DNA of 64,000 nucleotides from G963717155 sp963717155 (GCA_963717155.1 OY970326.1:2542001-2606000); one strand, 5' to 3'. Positions 53,535-62,904 are shown, counted from the first letter of the stretch. Notes: generated by a model not told the origin, from the letters alone. A program made the numbers and translations.

Positions 53535-54947
53535 CTACCCCTGGTACGCGCCGATGTCCGGCGCCGCATCGGCGGGGACGGGAGTCCCCACGAGATCGCG
53601 CGTCAGGCCGAGCGGCGTGCCCTCGCCGGCGCCGAGGTTGCTCGAGACGACCCGGCCGATCGAGTCGAAGAGCGGCGGCGGCGAGTCGATGCTCGACGCA
53701 TCCTGACCTGAGAGGCTGCGCCAGGCGGCGAGGGTCACGCGCGACCCGTTCCACGCGAGGTTGCGCCCGAGCGCATCGGTGCTCGAGAACCAGTTCGTCT
53801 GGGAATCGAGGCCTGTGAGCAGGCTCGCGCTGTTCACGAAGAGCGCAGAGCCGAGCCTGTCCGGGTTCGTGAACGACAGGAGGTTGTTTCGCAGGACGAG
53901 CAGCGACGCGCTCGCGACGAACACGGCCGACGCGTCACCGCTCGTGGTGATGCGCGACGTCTGCCGCACCGTGTTGTTCAGGAGGATCGCCCGCGCCGGC
54001 GTCGTGCCCGTCGTCAGGAAGATGCCGTGCTGGAAGCTCCCCTGGACGCGGTTGTACTCCACCGTCACGGGAGCAGTGTTGTCGGAGAGCACGAGCCCCC
54101 AGTGGCCCGAGTCGAGGCGGTTGTAGGCGATCAGTCCCGGGCCGCCGGTGGCCTTGATGTCGGCCCCGGCGTTCAGGGCGATCCTGTTTCCCGTGATCGT
54201 GTAGTCGAGCGCGGTCTGCCCGACGTAGATGCCGTGCTCGAAACCGATGCCGTCGCCGTTCCCGGTGATCGTGCTCGTCTGCACGGTGTCGCCCGACCCG
54301 TTCAACTCGACGCCGTCGCCGTTGAACTGCTGACCGTCGATGCCGTTGCCGGTGACCGTCGAGCCGCTCACGGTCGTGCCGGTCGCGAAGGCCGAGTCGA
54401 ACAGCCCGGCGCGCAGGCTGTTCACGAGCGAGCAGCGCGTGATCGTGGTCGTGTCACCGTGCTTGATCCAGACGCCGATGCCGCCGTGGTTCGTCACCGT
54501 GTCGCGGTCGAGCGTGATGCCGGCCGCGTTGTCGATCGCGACCCCCTGGTTGGCGTTCGCGAGCACCCTGACGCCGCGCACGACGATGTCGTGGACGCCC
54601 GAGAGCATGACGCCGACACTCGCGTCCGGCGGCGCGATCGTGACCGCGCCGTCGGCGAGGTACGTGACCGGCAGGCCGGGTGTGCCCGAGGTGGCCGGTC
54701 GGACCTGGACGTGGTAGGTGCCGGACGCGAGGTGCACCGTGTCGCCCGGGCGTGCGCTCCGCGTCGCGGGCAACGGTGAGCACCAGGGTGTCGCCGGATG
54801 GCTCGCGACGCTCAGGCTCGCGCTATCCGAGCACGCGGCAAGCGCCGGGTTCACGTAGAGATCGCTGGCCTGCGCCGACGCCGCAAGCACGCAGGACGCG
54901 GCGAGCGGCACCGCTGCGCCGAGCAGGAGGCGCGTCACGAGGGGCAC
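53535..54947 (-). CDS. secreted right-handed parallel beta-helix protein (second)
   Basis: A 470-residue exported protein with a signal peptide (LLLGAAVPLAASCVLAASAQA). The pattern begins with DLYVNPALAACSD and AGDTVHLASGTYHVQV-like rungs and continues with many short coils (TVTGNGIDGQQFNGDGVEL, YTITGNRIALNAGADI, VEYNRVQGSFQHGIFL). It ends with the DIGAYQG signature common to such polysaccharide-binding or lyase-like proteins. It has no close sequence overlap with the beta-helix at 41456 but the same fold. A 22-codon ORF lies 44 bp upstream. Confidence 0.87.
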   Translation of the reverse strand: MPLVTRLLLGAAVPLAASCVLAASAQASDLYVNPALAACSDSASLSVASHPATPWCSPLPATRSARPGDTVHLASGTYHVQVRPATSGTPGLPVTYLADGAVTIAPPDASVGVMLSGVHDIVVRGVRVLANANQGVAIDNAAGITLDRDTVTNHGGIGVWIKHGDTTTITRCSLVNSLRAGLFDSAFATGTTVSGSTVTGNGIDGQQFNGDGVELNGSGDTVQTSTITGNGDGIGFEHGIYVGQTALDYTITGNRIALNAGADIKATGGPGLIAYNRLDSGHWGLVLSDNTAPVTVEYNRVQGSFQHGIFLTTGTTPARAILLNNTVRQTSRITTSGDASAVFVASASLLVLRNNLLSFTNPDRLGSALFVNSASLLTGLDSQTNWFSSTDALGRNLAWNGSRVTLAAWRSLSGQDASSIDSPPPLFDSIGRVVSSNLGAGEGTPLGLTRDLVGTPVPADAAPDIGAYQG

Positions 54948-54991
54948 CGATTGAGCGTACTCCTCGTGACACGCCGATCACAGTGCCTGGA

Positions 54992-55060
54992 TCAGGGCTT
55001 GGGCTTGCTGGCGGTGCGGGAATGCCACCAGGTCTTGAGTCGCGCGAGTGCTGTAGACAT
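54992..55060 (-). CDS. putative 22-residue cationic peptide
   Basis: A short ORF with a near-perfect Shine-Dalgarno (GGAGG, five bases from ATG 55060). The product starts MSTALARLKTWWHS and ends KPKP: basic, with a Trp-Trp pair. It is 44 bp upstream of the beta-helix gene, on the same strand. Coding status rests only on the ribosome site and context. It could be a leader peptide or a small bioactive protein. Confidence 0.4.
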   Translation of the reverse strand: MSTALARLKTWWHSRTASKPKP

Positions 55061-55120
55061 GTCTTCCTCCGTTCGGATGATTCTTCGACGGGACCGCGAC
55101 GAGTTGCGCCGCGGCTCCCG

Positions 55121-55279
55121 TCAGGGCGCCTCTTCGGCCACATCGACAGAGGTCAGGGGATCTGCGGTGTCGTCGCTTCGCTCCACCAGCGCCACGATGA
55201 CCTGCGGGCGGGGCTGTTCCTTCTCCGCGACCTGCTTGCCTTCGATCTCAAGCAGTAGAGCCCTCGTTGTGCCCGGCAC
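55121..55279 (-). CDS. putative 52-residue small protein
   Basis: From GTG 55279, preceded by GGAGGAGG at a good distance, a short acidic protein (PGTTRALLLEIEGKQVAEKE, then VIVALVERSDDTADPLTSVD) runs to TGA 55121-55123. Codon bias (GC-rich third positions) agrees with host genes. It is located between the methyltransferase and the 22-residue ORF, all on the minus strand. Family unknown. Confidence 0.45.
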   Translation of the reverse strand: MPGTTRALLLEIEGKQVAEKEQPRPQVIVALVERSDDTADPLTSVDVAEEAP

Positions 55280-55318
55280 GCCGGGCCTCCTCCATTGGGG
55301 TCGAACGAGTCTAGCCGA

Positions 55319-55999
55319 TCACTTCGTTGCATTCGCATCGAGCTCGGGGTCCGGGCTGCGCGCCTCGAGCAGTCCGACCGTCCGGGCGTGCAGCAGCCCG
55401 GGCGCGTCGAGCTCGCCGAGCCGGACGCCCAGGCCGGACACCTCGAGCTCGTGCGCGAGCCCATCGGCCTGACCCCGCCACGGGAACGCGACGAGCGCGA
55501 GCGCGCCCGGCGCCAGAAGCCCGGGTATCAGCCGCCCGAGCGCCTCCGCAAGCGAGGCGTCGTACAGGACGTCCGCCGCGAGCACCAGGTCGAACGGGTC
55601 AGCGTCCAGTAGCTCGGCGGGCGGCTCCCGCAGGTCGGCGACGAGGCCGCGCACCCGTCGGCCCGTTCTCCGTCCGTTGAGGCGCGCGATGCGGACCGCC
55701 TCGGCATCGTGATCGACGGCGAGCACGTCGGCTCCCCCGAGCGCGGCGGCGACCGAGGGCAGCGCGAGCCCGCAGCCGAGCTCGATCGCGCGGAGCCCGT
55801 GCAGGTCGAAGCCTCCGAGGTGCGCCGCGAGCGCACGCGCCGACGGCCAGAGCTCGGCCCAGTACGGCGCCTCGCTCGCACCCTCGGCGACCGCGTCGTC
55901 CAGCAGCAGCTCCGGCTCGCGCGGCCGCGCGATGCGTACGCGCAGACCCCCGAGATCGACATCCTCGTCGACCAGCTCGATCCGCCGCCCACGAGCCAT
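55319..55999 (-). CDS. class I SAM-dependent methyltransferase (PrmA/METTL-like)
   Basis: A 226-residue methyltransferase. Motif I is AIELGCGLALPSVAAAL, followed by VLAVDHDAEAVRIARLN, and the DLVLAADVLYD segment; the N-terminus (APYWAELWPSARALA) is characteristic of the family that methylates protein lysine or small molecules (COG3897/METTL20-like). Substrate unknown. ATG 55999 is preferred over the start six bases upstream. Divergent from the gene at 56049. Confidence 0.88.
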   Translation of the reverse strand: MARGRRIELVDEDVDLGGLRVRIARPREPELLLDDAVAEGASEAPYWAELWPSARALAAHLGGFDLHGLRAIELGCGLALPSVAAALGGADVLAVDHDAEAVRIARLNGRRTGRRVRGLVADLREPPAELLDADPFDLVLAADVLYDASLAEALGRLIPGLLAPGALALVAFPWRGQADGLAHELEVSGLGVRLGELDAPGLLHARTVGLLEARSPDPELDANATK

Positions 56000-56048
56000 C
56001 CGCACCAGGGTAGCGGCGCAGTCGCGAGGTCGCGGTCATACTTCCGCC

Positions 56049-56564
56049 GTGGTAGGGAAGGGCAACGCCGCGCAGGAAGGCACTCTCGACGGGCTCACCA
56101 TCGCTGCAGGCGAGCTGGTCGAGCGAGGCCTGGCGTGGCTCAAGACCTACGGCGCGACGAACGTCAGCGCCGAGCTCCGACGGCGGTTCGACGGCGACGG
56201 CCCCGCGGGCGTCACGCTCTGCCTGTTTGCGACGATTCCGGGCAACCCGAAGGACGCGACGCCGCCGGAGGCGGCGATCCTGGTCGAGCTCGACGAGCGC
56301 GATGTCCCGACGGAGGCGCATTGCGAGCTGACGCTGCACGGCAAGCGGAAGCAGCTCCGCCACGTCGCTCGCCGCGCCAGCAAGGCCGCGAAGACCGTCG
56401 AGAGCCTGGCGCTGGCGCAGCCGCCCGAGGCCGACAAGAAGGATCCAGGGACGCTTACGGTGGTGAGCGCCCTCGACCCGAGCGAGCCGATCGAGGAGCT
56501 CGTCTCGCACTCGATGCGCCTGCTCGACACCCTCGCGGTCGAGCTCTCCGCGCGCCGCGAATAG
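56049..56564 (+). CDS. hypothetical protein, 171 residues
   Basis: A soluble alpha/beta protein starting with GTG 56049 (VVGKGNAAQEGTLDGLT). Visible segments are ERGLAWLKTYGATNVSAELR and PEAAILVELDERDVPTEAH, without catalytic motifs. Lys/Arg-rich middle (LHGKRKQLRHVARRASK). Codon bias supports a gene. Not assignable to a family by eye. A tRNA-Ser follows 46 bp downstream. Confidence 0.6.
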   Translation: MVGKGNAAQEGTLDGLTIAAGELVERGLAWLKTYGATNVSAELRRRFDGDGPAGVTLCLFATIPGNPKDATPPEAAILVELDERDVPTEAHCELTLHGKRKQLRHVARRASKAAKTVESLALAQPPEADKKDPGTLTVVSALDPSEPIEELVSHSMRLLDTLAVELSARRE

Positions 56565-56610
56565 CCCGAAAGGCTCCGCCGACCCTTCGGTATGCTGGGA
56601 TTCGGACCAT

Positions 56611-56699
56611 GGAGAGGTGGCTGAGTGGTTGAAAGCGGCAGTCTCGAAAACTGTTAAGGGCGGATTCGTCCTTCGAGGGTTCGAATCCCTCCCTCTCCG
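56611..56699 (+). tRNA. tRNA-Ser(CGA)
   Basis: An 89-nt tRNA with acceptor GGAGAGG/CCTCTCC, long variable arm, anticodon CGA in TCTCGAAA and T-loop GGTTCGAATCC. A second serine isoacceptor besides the GCT gene at 26587. No att-like copy of this tRNA was seen nearby. Confidence 0.93.
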
Positions 56700-56742
56700 T
56701 AGTAGGCCTTAGGTCAGTCTCAATGAAGCGGGTCGTGTCTAC

Positions 56743-57259
56743 TCAGGGCTCCGGTGTCAAGTCGCGCAGCACGTTGAGCTGCCAGGAGAGCTTCAGGCGC
56801 AAGTCGTTATGGGCTCGGTTGAAGGAGTCGAGGATCTCCGCCGAGGGACCGATCGCGTGCTCGAACGCGGCGGCGTCGGCAGGGCGGGCGTCTTTATCCA
56901 ACCAGGCCTGTGCGCGCACCGACCAGTCCCGGTAGTCAGCCTCGAGCGAAATCAACTCGGCTTTGTCACTCACCGGCCGCGCTCTCAGTTCATGCCCTTC
57001 GACGAGGAGCGCACCAACACGTCGACGAAAACTCTGTTCGCCGCTCGGAGAGCAACCGCGGCAGAGGCAGCGGCACCACCAGCACCGCGCAGGAGATGTA
57101 GGCACCGACGAGCGCGAGTGTCGCGCCGACGTACGTCACCGGACTCGACTTCCATGCCGCGGCCGACGCGAGGATGAGTGATATTCCGAGGCCCGTCGAA
57201 GCCAGTGCGAGCCGCAGCCACTGCGAGTCGGTCTTGAAGGAGCGCCTGCGGTCGGGCAT
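56743..57259 (-). CDS. small two-helix membrane protein, one frame break
   Basis: About 171 residues from ATG 57259 (MPDRRRSFKTDSQWL). Two membrane helices (LALASTGLGISLILASAAAW and VGATLALVGAYISCAVLVV) are followed by LPLPRLLSERR. Near 57025-57045 (around a TTTT run) the frame changes and continues with RVGALLVEGHELRAR, EADYRDWSVRAQAWLDKDA and LKLSWQLNVLRDLTPEP. The length is one base over a multiple of three, as expected for one insertion. Family unknown; it lies directly after tRNA-Ser(CGA), on the opposite strand. Confidence 0.6.
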
Positions 57260-57451
57260 GCCGGCCGAAGGATCGCTGATCCCACAGGAATGCCGCGCGG
57301 GAGCCCACGACAGCGCACGACTGGCCCACACATTGGCCATGCTGCCGACGATCTCGGCTCCGATCGAGCTTCTGCGGAATTCATCACCGCTGGGTGATGT
57401 GGCGCGTAATGCCGTCGGCGACCCTCGCGCGGTGCCGATGACCTTGGCTCA

Positions 57452-59192
57452 ATGTGCGAGCCCGCGGTGAGCGCGACCGCACCGCCGCATACGGGGTTGC
57501 GCCGGTACGTCTCGGTCCTCGAGGGGATCCTGCCGTACCAGCGGGCCTGGCTCTCGAAGGACATCGTCGCCGGGATCACGCTGGCGGCGCTCGCGATCCC
57601 CGAGGTGATGGGCTACACGAAGATCGCCGGCATGCCGGTGATCACCGGCCTGTACACGATCCTGATCCCGATCGCGGCCTTCGCGCTGCTCGGCTCGTCG
57701 AGACATCTCGTGGTCGGCGCCGACTCGGCGACCGCCGCGATCATGTACGCGGGCATCGTCGCGCTCGGGATCGCGGGGCTCCAGCCCGGCATCGCCGCAG
57801 TGGGTCGGCCTCGCGAGCCTCTCGGCGCTGCTCGCCGGCGGCATGCTCTTCCTGGCGCGGATCGCGCGCCTCGGCTTCCTCGCCAACTTCCTCTCCCGCA
57901 CCGTGCTGGTCGGCTTCCTCACGGGCGTCGGCGTGCAGGTCGCGACGGGACAGGTCGCCGGCATGCTCGGGATCCCGAAGCAGTCGGGCTCGCTGACGCT
58001 CTTCAGCGACAACCTCATCACGTTCTTCAAGACGCTCGGGCACATCGGCGACGCGTCCTGGCAGACGTCCCTGGTCTCGGCCGCGGTGCTCGCGATCCTG
58101 ATCGTCTTCGGTCGCTGGCTGAAGGTGATCCCCGGCGGACTCGTCGCCGTGGTCGGGATGATCGCCGCTCAGCTGGATCTTCGACTTCGCGGCGCACGAC
58201 ATCTCGATCCTGGGCCCGGTGCCGAGCGGGCTGCCGCACATCGGTCTGCCGCAGCACGTCAGCTGGCACGACGCGGTACTGCTGCTGGCGACGGCGTTCT
58301 CGATGTTCATCGTGATCCTCGCCCAGAGCGCCGCGACCTCGCGCGCCTATGCCGTGAAGTACAGCGAGCGGTTCGACGAGAACACCGATCTCGTCGGACT
58401 CGGCGTTGCGAACATCACCGCCGGCTTCACCGGCACGTTCGTCGTCAACGGCAGCCCGACCAAGACCGAGATGGTCGACGAGGCGAAGAGCCACACCCAG
58501 GTCGCCCAGCTCACCACGGCGGTCGTCGTCGCGATCGTCCTGCTCTTCCTCACGAAGCCCCTGCAGTACCTGCCGAACTGCGTGCTCTCCTCCGTCGTCT
58601 TCCTGATCGGCGTCAAGCTGATCGACATCACGGGCATGCGCGAGATCTTCCGCCTGCGCAAGGACGAGTTCTACGTCGCGCTGCTGACCGCGATCGTGGT
58701 CGTGATAATCGGGGTCGAGGAAGGGATCATCCTCGCGATCCTCCTGTCGCTCGTCCTCCACGTTCGCGGCACTACGAGCCGGTCGACTTCGTGCTCACCC
58801 GGAACGAGGCGGGCCACCTGAAGACGGTGTTGCCCGCGCCGGGAGTGAGGACGCAGCCGGGGCTCGTCGTCTACCGCTTCGGCGGCGGCATCTTCTACGC
58901 GAACGCGACGCGCCTCTCCGACGAGGTGCTCGGGCTCGTCGAGGGCGACGACCCCGCCCGCTGGTTCGTGCTCGACGCCGCCGAGATCGACGACATCGAC
59001 TTCAGCGGAGGGAAGACGCTGGGAGAGCTGGCCGACGAGCTCCGGGAGCGGAACGTCGTCCTCGCGCTCTGTGAGGTGACCGACAAGGTGCGCGCCCAGC
59101 TCGAGACCTTCGGCATCACGGAGAAGATCGGAGCCGAGCACATCTACGAAACGATTCAGGATGCCGTGGAGGCGTTCCACCGGCCGCGGTAA
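57452..59192 (+). pseudogene. SulP-family anion permease with STAS domain, three frame breaks
   Basis: A roughly 580-residue sulfate/bicarbonate-type transporter. ATG 57452 leads to LPYQRAWLSKDIVAGITLA, the SulP signature, and GLYTILIPIAAFALLGSSR. The frame changes near 57800 (to WVGLASLSALLAGGML), near 58170 (to WIFDFAAHDISILG, then NGSPTKTEMVDEAKS) and near 58770 (to HYEPVDFVLTRNEAGH). The last part is a STAS domain (VLDAAEIDDIDFSGGKTLGE). All blocks are in order, so the gene would be complete if three single-base errors were removed. Confidence 0.8.
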
Positions 59193-60032
59193 GCGGCGCT
59201 CCCCGCCCTGCGGGTGATGCGAGCTCGGGGCGGCGGCTCCTTGCCGGGCCTCCGGCAGGAGGAGCGCCGCGCCGACCAGGAAGCAGATCGCGCCCCAGAA
59301 GGTGCCCGAGGTATCGAGCGCGGCGTCCAGCAGGTCGCCGGTCGACGGCACGACCCAGCCTGCGATCGCCGAGATGCCGAAGAAGATCGACCCGAGCATG
59401 TTGAGGGCGGCGATCTGCCAGCCCCTGTCGCGGGGACGCCACGAGATCCAGTGATGACCCGCCTCCGCGTATGCGAGCTGGCTCGCGACGAGGAAGCAGA
59501 TCGAGCCGAATGCATCGGGCGACCAGACGACGAGATCTGCCCCCTTGGCGGTGAGCGCCGAGTCGAGGGCGAAGAAGGTCGACGCGTTGAAGAACAGCGT
59601 GCCGGCGAGCTGCACGACCGTCGCCCACCAGTCGATGCGCCGGATCTCGAGCGAGAAGAACCGCATCTGCGAGGTGGCGTCGGGCGCCATGTTGCTGGCC
59701 GTGCTGATGCATTCCAGGTACTGGAGGTACGCCGCCGAGGTGAAGAAGATCGAGCCGACGAAGTACGTCACCGCGTCGGCTCGCACTCCGACGAGCGACG
59801 AGTAGCCGGCGACCGACGCCACCGCGAAGCACGCGGAGCCGACCATGAAAAGCACGGCGATCCACGTCCCGAGCGAGCGGCCGCCCTGCTTGCGGTGCGC
59901 CCGCGACGTCCACTCGTGCAGGCTCCCGTCGGCCAGCCGGTAGCGCACGCGGGTGACGAACGGGCCGGGCCCGTCCGCGGCGACGATCTCGGAGCCCGCA
60001 GGCGGGCTGACGTACGCGGCGGCGGTCGTCAC
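58671..60032 (-). CDS. YrhK-like multi-helix membrane protein (C-terminal end uncertain)
   Basis: From ATG/GTG 60032 a soluble N-terminus (VSPPAGSEIVAADGPGPF) precedes about eight helices (GTWIAVLFMVGSACFAVASV, VGSIFFTSAAYLQYLECI, WWATVVQLAGTLFFNAST, then GSIFFGISAIAGWVVP). Credible similarity ends near 59230 at GAICFLVGAALLLPEA. The open frame continues to 58671 only by running antisense through the SulP gene, which is unlikely to be real; a frame change or earlier stop was probably lost. Function unknown. Confidence 0.55.
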   Translation of the reverse strand: MTTAAAYVSPPAGSEIVAADGPGPFVTRVRYRLADGSLHEWTSRAHRKQGGRSLGTWIAVLFMVGSACFAVASVAGYSSLVGVRADAVTYFVGSIFFTSAAYLQYLECISTASNMAPDATSQMRFFSLEIRRIDWWATVVQLAGTLFFNASTFFALDSALTAKGADLVVWSPDAFGSICFLVASQLAYAEAGHHWISWRPRDRGWQIAALNMLGSIFFGISAIAGWVVPSTGDLLDAALDTSGTFWGAICFLVGAALLLPEARQGAAAPSSHHPQGGERRLPRPVERLHGILNRFVDVLGSDLLRDAEGLELGAHLVGHLTEREDDVPLPELVGQLSQRLPSAEVDVVDLGGVEHEPAGGVVALDEPEHLVGEARRVRVEDAAAEAVDDEPRLRPHSRRGQHRLQVARLVPGEHEVDRLVVPRTWRTSDRRIARMIPSSTPIITTTIAVSSAT

Positions 60033-60066
60033 GCCGTGCGCATTCTGGCCGGCTCGTCCTCAGGGG

Positions 60067-61509
60067 TTAGTGGTGGAATGCCTGCTCGTCGGCGCCGTGC
60101 ACCGGCTCGGCCTGCTTCTGCAGGCGCGGCAGCTGGCGCTTGATGTCGTTGACGAGCATGTCGGCCAGGTCGTGCGAGAAGCCCTGCCGCACGACGACGC
60201 GGAGCGCCGCGAGATCGGTGCGGTTCGCCGGGAACGTGTAGGCCGGCACCTGCCAGCCGCGCTCCCGCAGGGCATTCGACACGTCGAACACCGTGTAGTT
60301 GTCGATCTCGTCCTTGAGCTTGAACGCGAACACCGGCAGCTCGTCTCCGCGGGTCAGCAGCTCGAACGGGCCGATCTCCGCGATCTGCCCGGAGAGGCGC
60401 GTCGCCACATCCCGCGAGTACGACTGGACGGTATAGAAGCCCTCGAACCCGAGCCGCAGGAACGTGTAGTACTGCGCAACCACCTGCGCTCCCGGACGCG
60501 AGAAGTTGAGCGCGAACGTGGCCATGTTGTCGCCGAGGTAGTTGACCCAGAAGATCAGGTCGGGCGGGAGGGCGTCCGCGTCGCGCCAGACGATCCAGCC
60601 CACGCCGGGGTAGACCAACCCGTACTTGTGGCCCGAGGCGTTGATCGACTTGACTCGGGGCTGGCGGAAGTCCCACACCAGGTCACGGTCGAGGAACGGC
60701 GCGATGAACCCACCCGAGGCACCGTCGACGTGCACGGGGATGTCGAGTCCCGTGCGAGCCTGCAGATCGTCGAGCGCGGCGCAGATGTCCGCGATCGGCT
60801 CGTACGACCCGTCGAATGTCGAGCCGAGGATCGCGACGACCCCGATCGTGTTCTCGTCGCAGAGCTTCACCGCCTCCTCGGCCGAGAGCGTGAAGCGGTT
60901 GCCCTCCATCGGGACGAGGCGCATCTCGACATCCCAGTAGTTGGCGAACTTCTCCCAGCAGATCTGGACGTTGATGCCCATGACGATGTTCGGCTTGTCC
61001 GAGGCCTTGCCCTCCGCCTTGCGCCGGTGCTGCCAGAGGCGCTTCAACGCCAGGCCGCCCAGCATCGCGGCCTCGCTCGAGCCGGTCGTCGAGCACCCCG
61101 TCGCTTGCGCCGCGTCCGGGGCGTTCCACAGATGGCTGAGGATGCTGACGCAGCGCATCTCGAGCTCCGCGGTCTGCGGGTACTCGTCCTTGTCGATCAT
61201 GTTCTTGTCGAGGCACTCGGCCATCAGCTTCTGCGCCTGCGGCTCCATCCACGTGGTGACGAAGGTGGCCACGTTCAGTCGTGCGTTGCCGTCGAGCATC
61301 AGCTCGTCGTGGATGACCTGGTAGGCCACGTCAGGTGACAGCGGGCCGTCCGGACACCTGTGGCGCGGAATGCTCGATCCCTCGAGCGTGAAGATCGGAG
61401 CCGGCGTCAGGTCCCGCGACGAACGGCGAGCGGTGCTTGGGTGGGACAGCGGCACGGCATTCCCTTCAGCAGTATCTGGCGTCGCAGTCGCAAGGGACTC
61501 TGTTCGCAC
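60067..61509 (-). CDS. gadB: glutamate decarboxylase
   Basis: A 480-residue PLP enzyme converting glutamate to GABA and CO2, consuming a proton. Group II decarboxylase landmarks are DELMLDGNARLNVATFVTTW, GCSTTGSSEAAML, VPVHVDGASGGFIAPF-like and the PLP-binding Lys in SINASGHKYGLVYPGVGW, followed by FSRPGAQVVAQYY. The full length matches bacterial Gad. GTG start at 61509. No GadC-type antiporter is adjacent in this window, so the acid-resistance role is inferred from the family. Confidence 0.95.
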   Translation of the reverse strand: MRTESLATATPDTAEGNAVPLSHPSTARRSSRDLTPAPIFTLEGSSIPRHRCPDGPLSPDVAYQVIHDELMLDGNARLNVATFVTTWMEPQAQKLMAECLDKNMIDKDEYPQTAELEMRCVSILSHLWNAPDAAQATGCSTTGSSEAAMLGGLALKRLWQHRRKAEGKASDKPNIVMGINVQICWEKFANYWDVEMRLVPMEGNRFTLSAEEAVKLCDENTIGVVAILGSTFDGSYEPIADICAALDDLQARTGLDIPVHVDGASGGFIAPFLDRDLVWDFRQPRVKSINASGHKYGLVYPGVGWIVWRDADALPPDLIFWVNYLGDNMATFALNFSRPGAQVVAQYYTFLRLGFEGFYTVQSYSRDVATRLSGQIAEIGPFELLTRGDELPVFAFKLKDEIDNYTVFDVSNALRERGWQVPAYTFPANRTDLAALRVVVRQGFSHDLADMLVNDIKRQLPRLQKQAEPVHGADEQAFHH

Positions 61510-61594
61510 CTGATCCGCGAAACATCACCCGAGTGGGGTGAACGCTGCCTTTCTATACTGGGCACCTGAACCTCGAACGCCATTCAGGGCCGTC

Positions 61595-62302
61595 ATGACC
61601 CAGCTCGCGCCCGGAATCCATAGCCTCGGCCACGCCAAGGGAGGGCACGTCCACGCGTTCCTCGTGGAGGACGGCGGCGAGCTGTCGCTGGTCGACACCC
61701 TGTTCGAGAGCGACGGGCGACTCGTCCTCGACGCGATCCGGCGCCTGGGCCGGAGGGTGACCGACCTGACGCGGATCGCGATCACCCACGGCCATCGCTC
61801 GCATCTCGGCGGCCTTGCCGCATTGAAGCGCGCTACGCGTGCGACGGTGTACGCCCACGCGTGGGAGGCCGACATCGTGTCGGGTGACCGTCGGGCGCAG
61901 CCGGTGAGCATCCTGCCGAGGCAGTCGGTGAAACTGCTTCCGTTCCAGCTCGGATTGCGCCTCGGGCGCCCGAAGCACGTCCCCTGCCCCGTGGACGAGC
62001 TCCTGGGTGAGGGCGCCTCGTTCGGGCCATTCCAGGTGCTCCACGCCGCGGGCCACTCGCCCGGCCACCTCGCGTTCTGGTGGCCCGAGCGCGGGTTCCT
62101 GATCGCAGGCGATGCCGTCGCGACGTGGCCCGAGCTCTGCCCGGGCTGGCACGCGTTCAACCTGAACAGGCACCAGCACCACGCGACGCTGATACGCCTC
62201 GCCGGGCTCGACCCGCGCATCATCGGCGTGGGCCACGGCGATCCGATCACGCAGGGAGCCTCCGACAAGCTGTACGGGCTTGCGAGTCGCCCTGTTCCCT
62301 GA
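61595..62302 (+). CDS. metallo-beta-lactamase-fold hydrolase with variant metal motif
   Basis: A 235-residue MBL-fold protein: GGHVHAFLVEDGGELSLVDT, THGHRSHLGGLAAL, HAAGHSPGHLAFWW and FLIAGDAVATW. The usual HxHxDH reads HGHRSH, with Ser in place of Asp, while the downstream His, Asp and the C-terminal GVGHGDP His are present. One metal site may be lost. ATG 61595 (MTQLAPGIHSLGH) is the natural N-terminus. Confidence 0.85.
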   Translation: MTQLAPGIHSLGHAKGGHVHAFLVEDGGELSLVDTLFESDGRLVLDAIRRLGRRVTDLTRIAITHGHRSHLGGLAALKRATRATVYAHAWEADIVSGDRRAQPVSILPRQSVKLLPFQLGLRLGRPKHVPCPVDELLGEGASFGPFQVLHAAGHSPGHLAFWWPERGFLIAGDAVATWPELCPGWHAFNLNRHQHHATLIRLAGLDPRIIGVGHGDPITQGASDKLYGLASRPVP

Positions 62303-62658
62303 GCCGGGGCACGCGTGAGACTCGCCGACGAGCACCGGATCGAGGACGTCCCGTGGGTGCATCGCGCCCTGCAGCATCTCCGTGAGCTGCTCGGACGTCG
62401 CGCCCTGGAGGCCGCTCGCGGCCTGCACGAGGCTCGAGCCCGGGATGACGTGCGCGCCGAGCGCTAGGCGCTCACCGGCACGACCGCGGCGACGCTCGGA
62501 ACCCTGAGCCGTTGCCCCTAACTCCCGCGAGCACCCTCGGGGGTAGTCGAGAAGATCAGGGTGCGTGATCAGGGTATCCGCCCGATGTGGCGGGGACGCG
62601 CGGACGTCAGGGTTGACCCATGTCCTGCGTCCTGTTTCCACATCGAAGGGAGTCCTCA
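62303..62658. other. 356-bp region, no confident gene
   Basis: Two frames compete. A plus-strand frame from GTG 62314 to 62467 would give a 51-residue charged protein. A minus-strand frame through 62473-62310 reads GAHVIPGSSLVQAASGLQG and TEMLQGAMHPRDVLDPVL with stricter GC bias, but has no stop before the MBL gene. Either could be a gene fragment; neither can be named. Confidence 0.35.
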
Positions 62659-62904
62659 ATGTCCACCTCCGACGACTGGCGTGAGCTTGCCACCCGGGAG
62701 GCCGACGGCCTGCTCGTGGCGCTTCTGTGGAGTCGGCTCGCGAATCGCGTCGCGGTCGTCGTGACCGACACGTGGCTCCACCGTCAGTTCGAGATCACGG
62801 TCACCGGCGACCGCGCTCTCGACGCCTTCCGCCACCCGTTCCTGTACGCCGGTTCCGAGATCGACACACCGCTTGCCGCGCCGGCGAGGGAGGTCGCGGC
62901 CTGA
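62659..62904 (+). CDS. small cytoplasmic protein, unknown function
   Basis: An 81-residue protein from ATG 62659, with AAGGGAG ten bases upstream. It reads DDWRELATREADGLLVALLW, then VAVVVTDTWLHRQFEITVTG and ALDAFRHPFLYAGSE. This helix-plus-strands pattern is met in small actinobacterial proteins of unknown function. It precedes the MMPL transporter by 95 bp on the same strand. Confidence 0.75.
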   Translation: MSTSDDWRELATREADGLLVALLWSRLANRVAVVVTDTWLHRQFEITVTGDRALDAFRHPFLYAGSEIDTPLAAPAREVAA

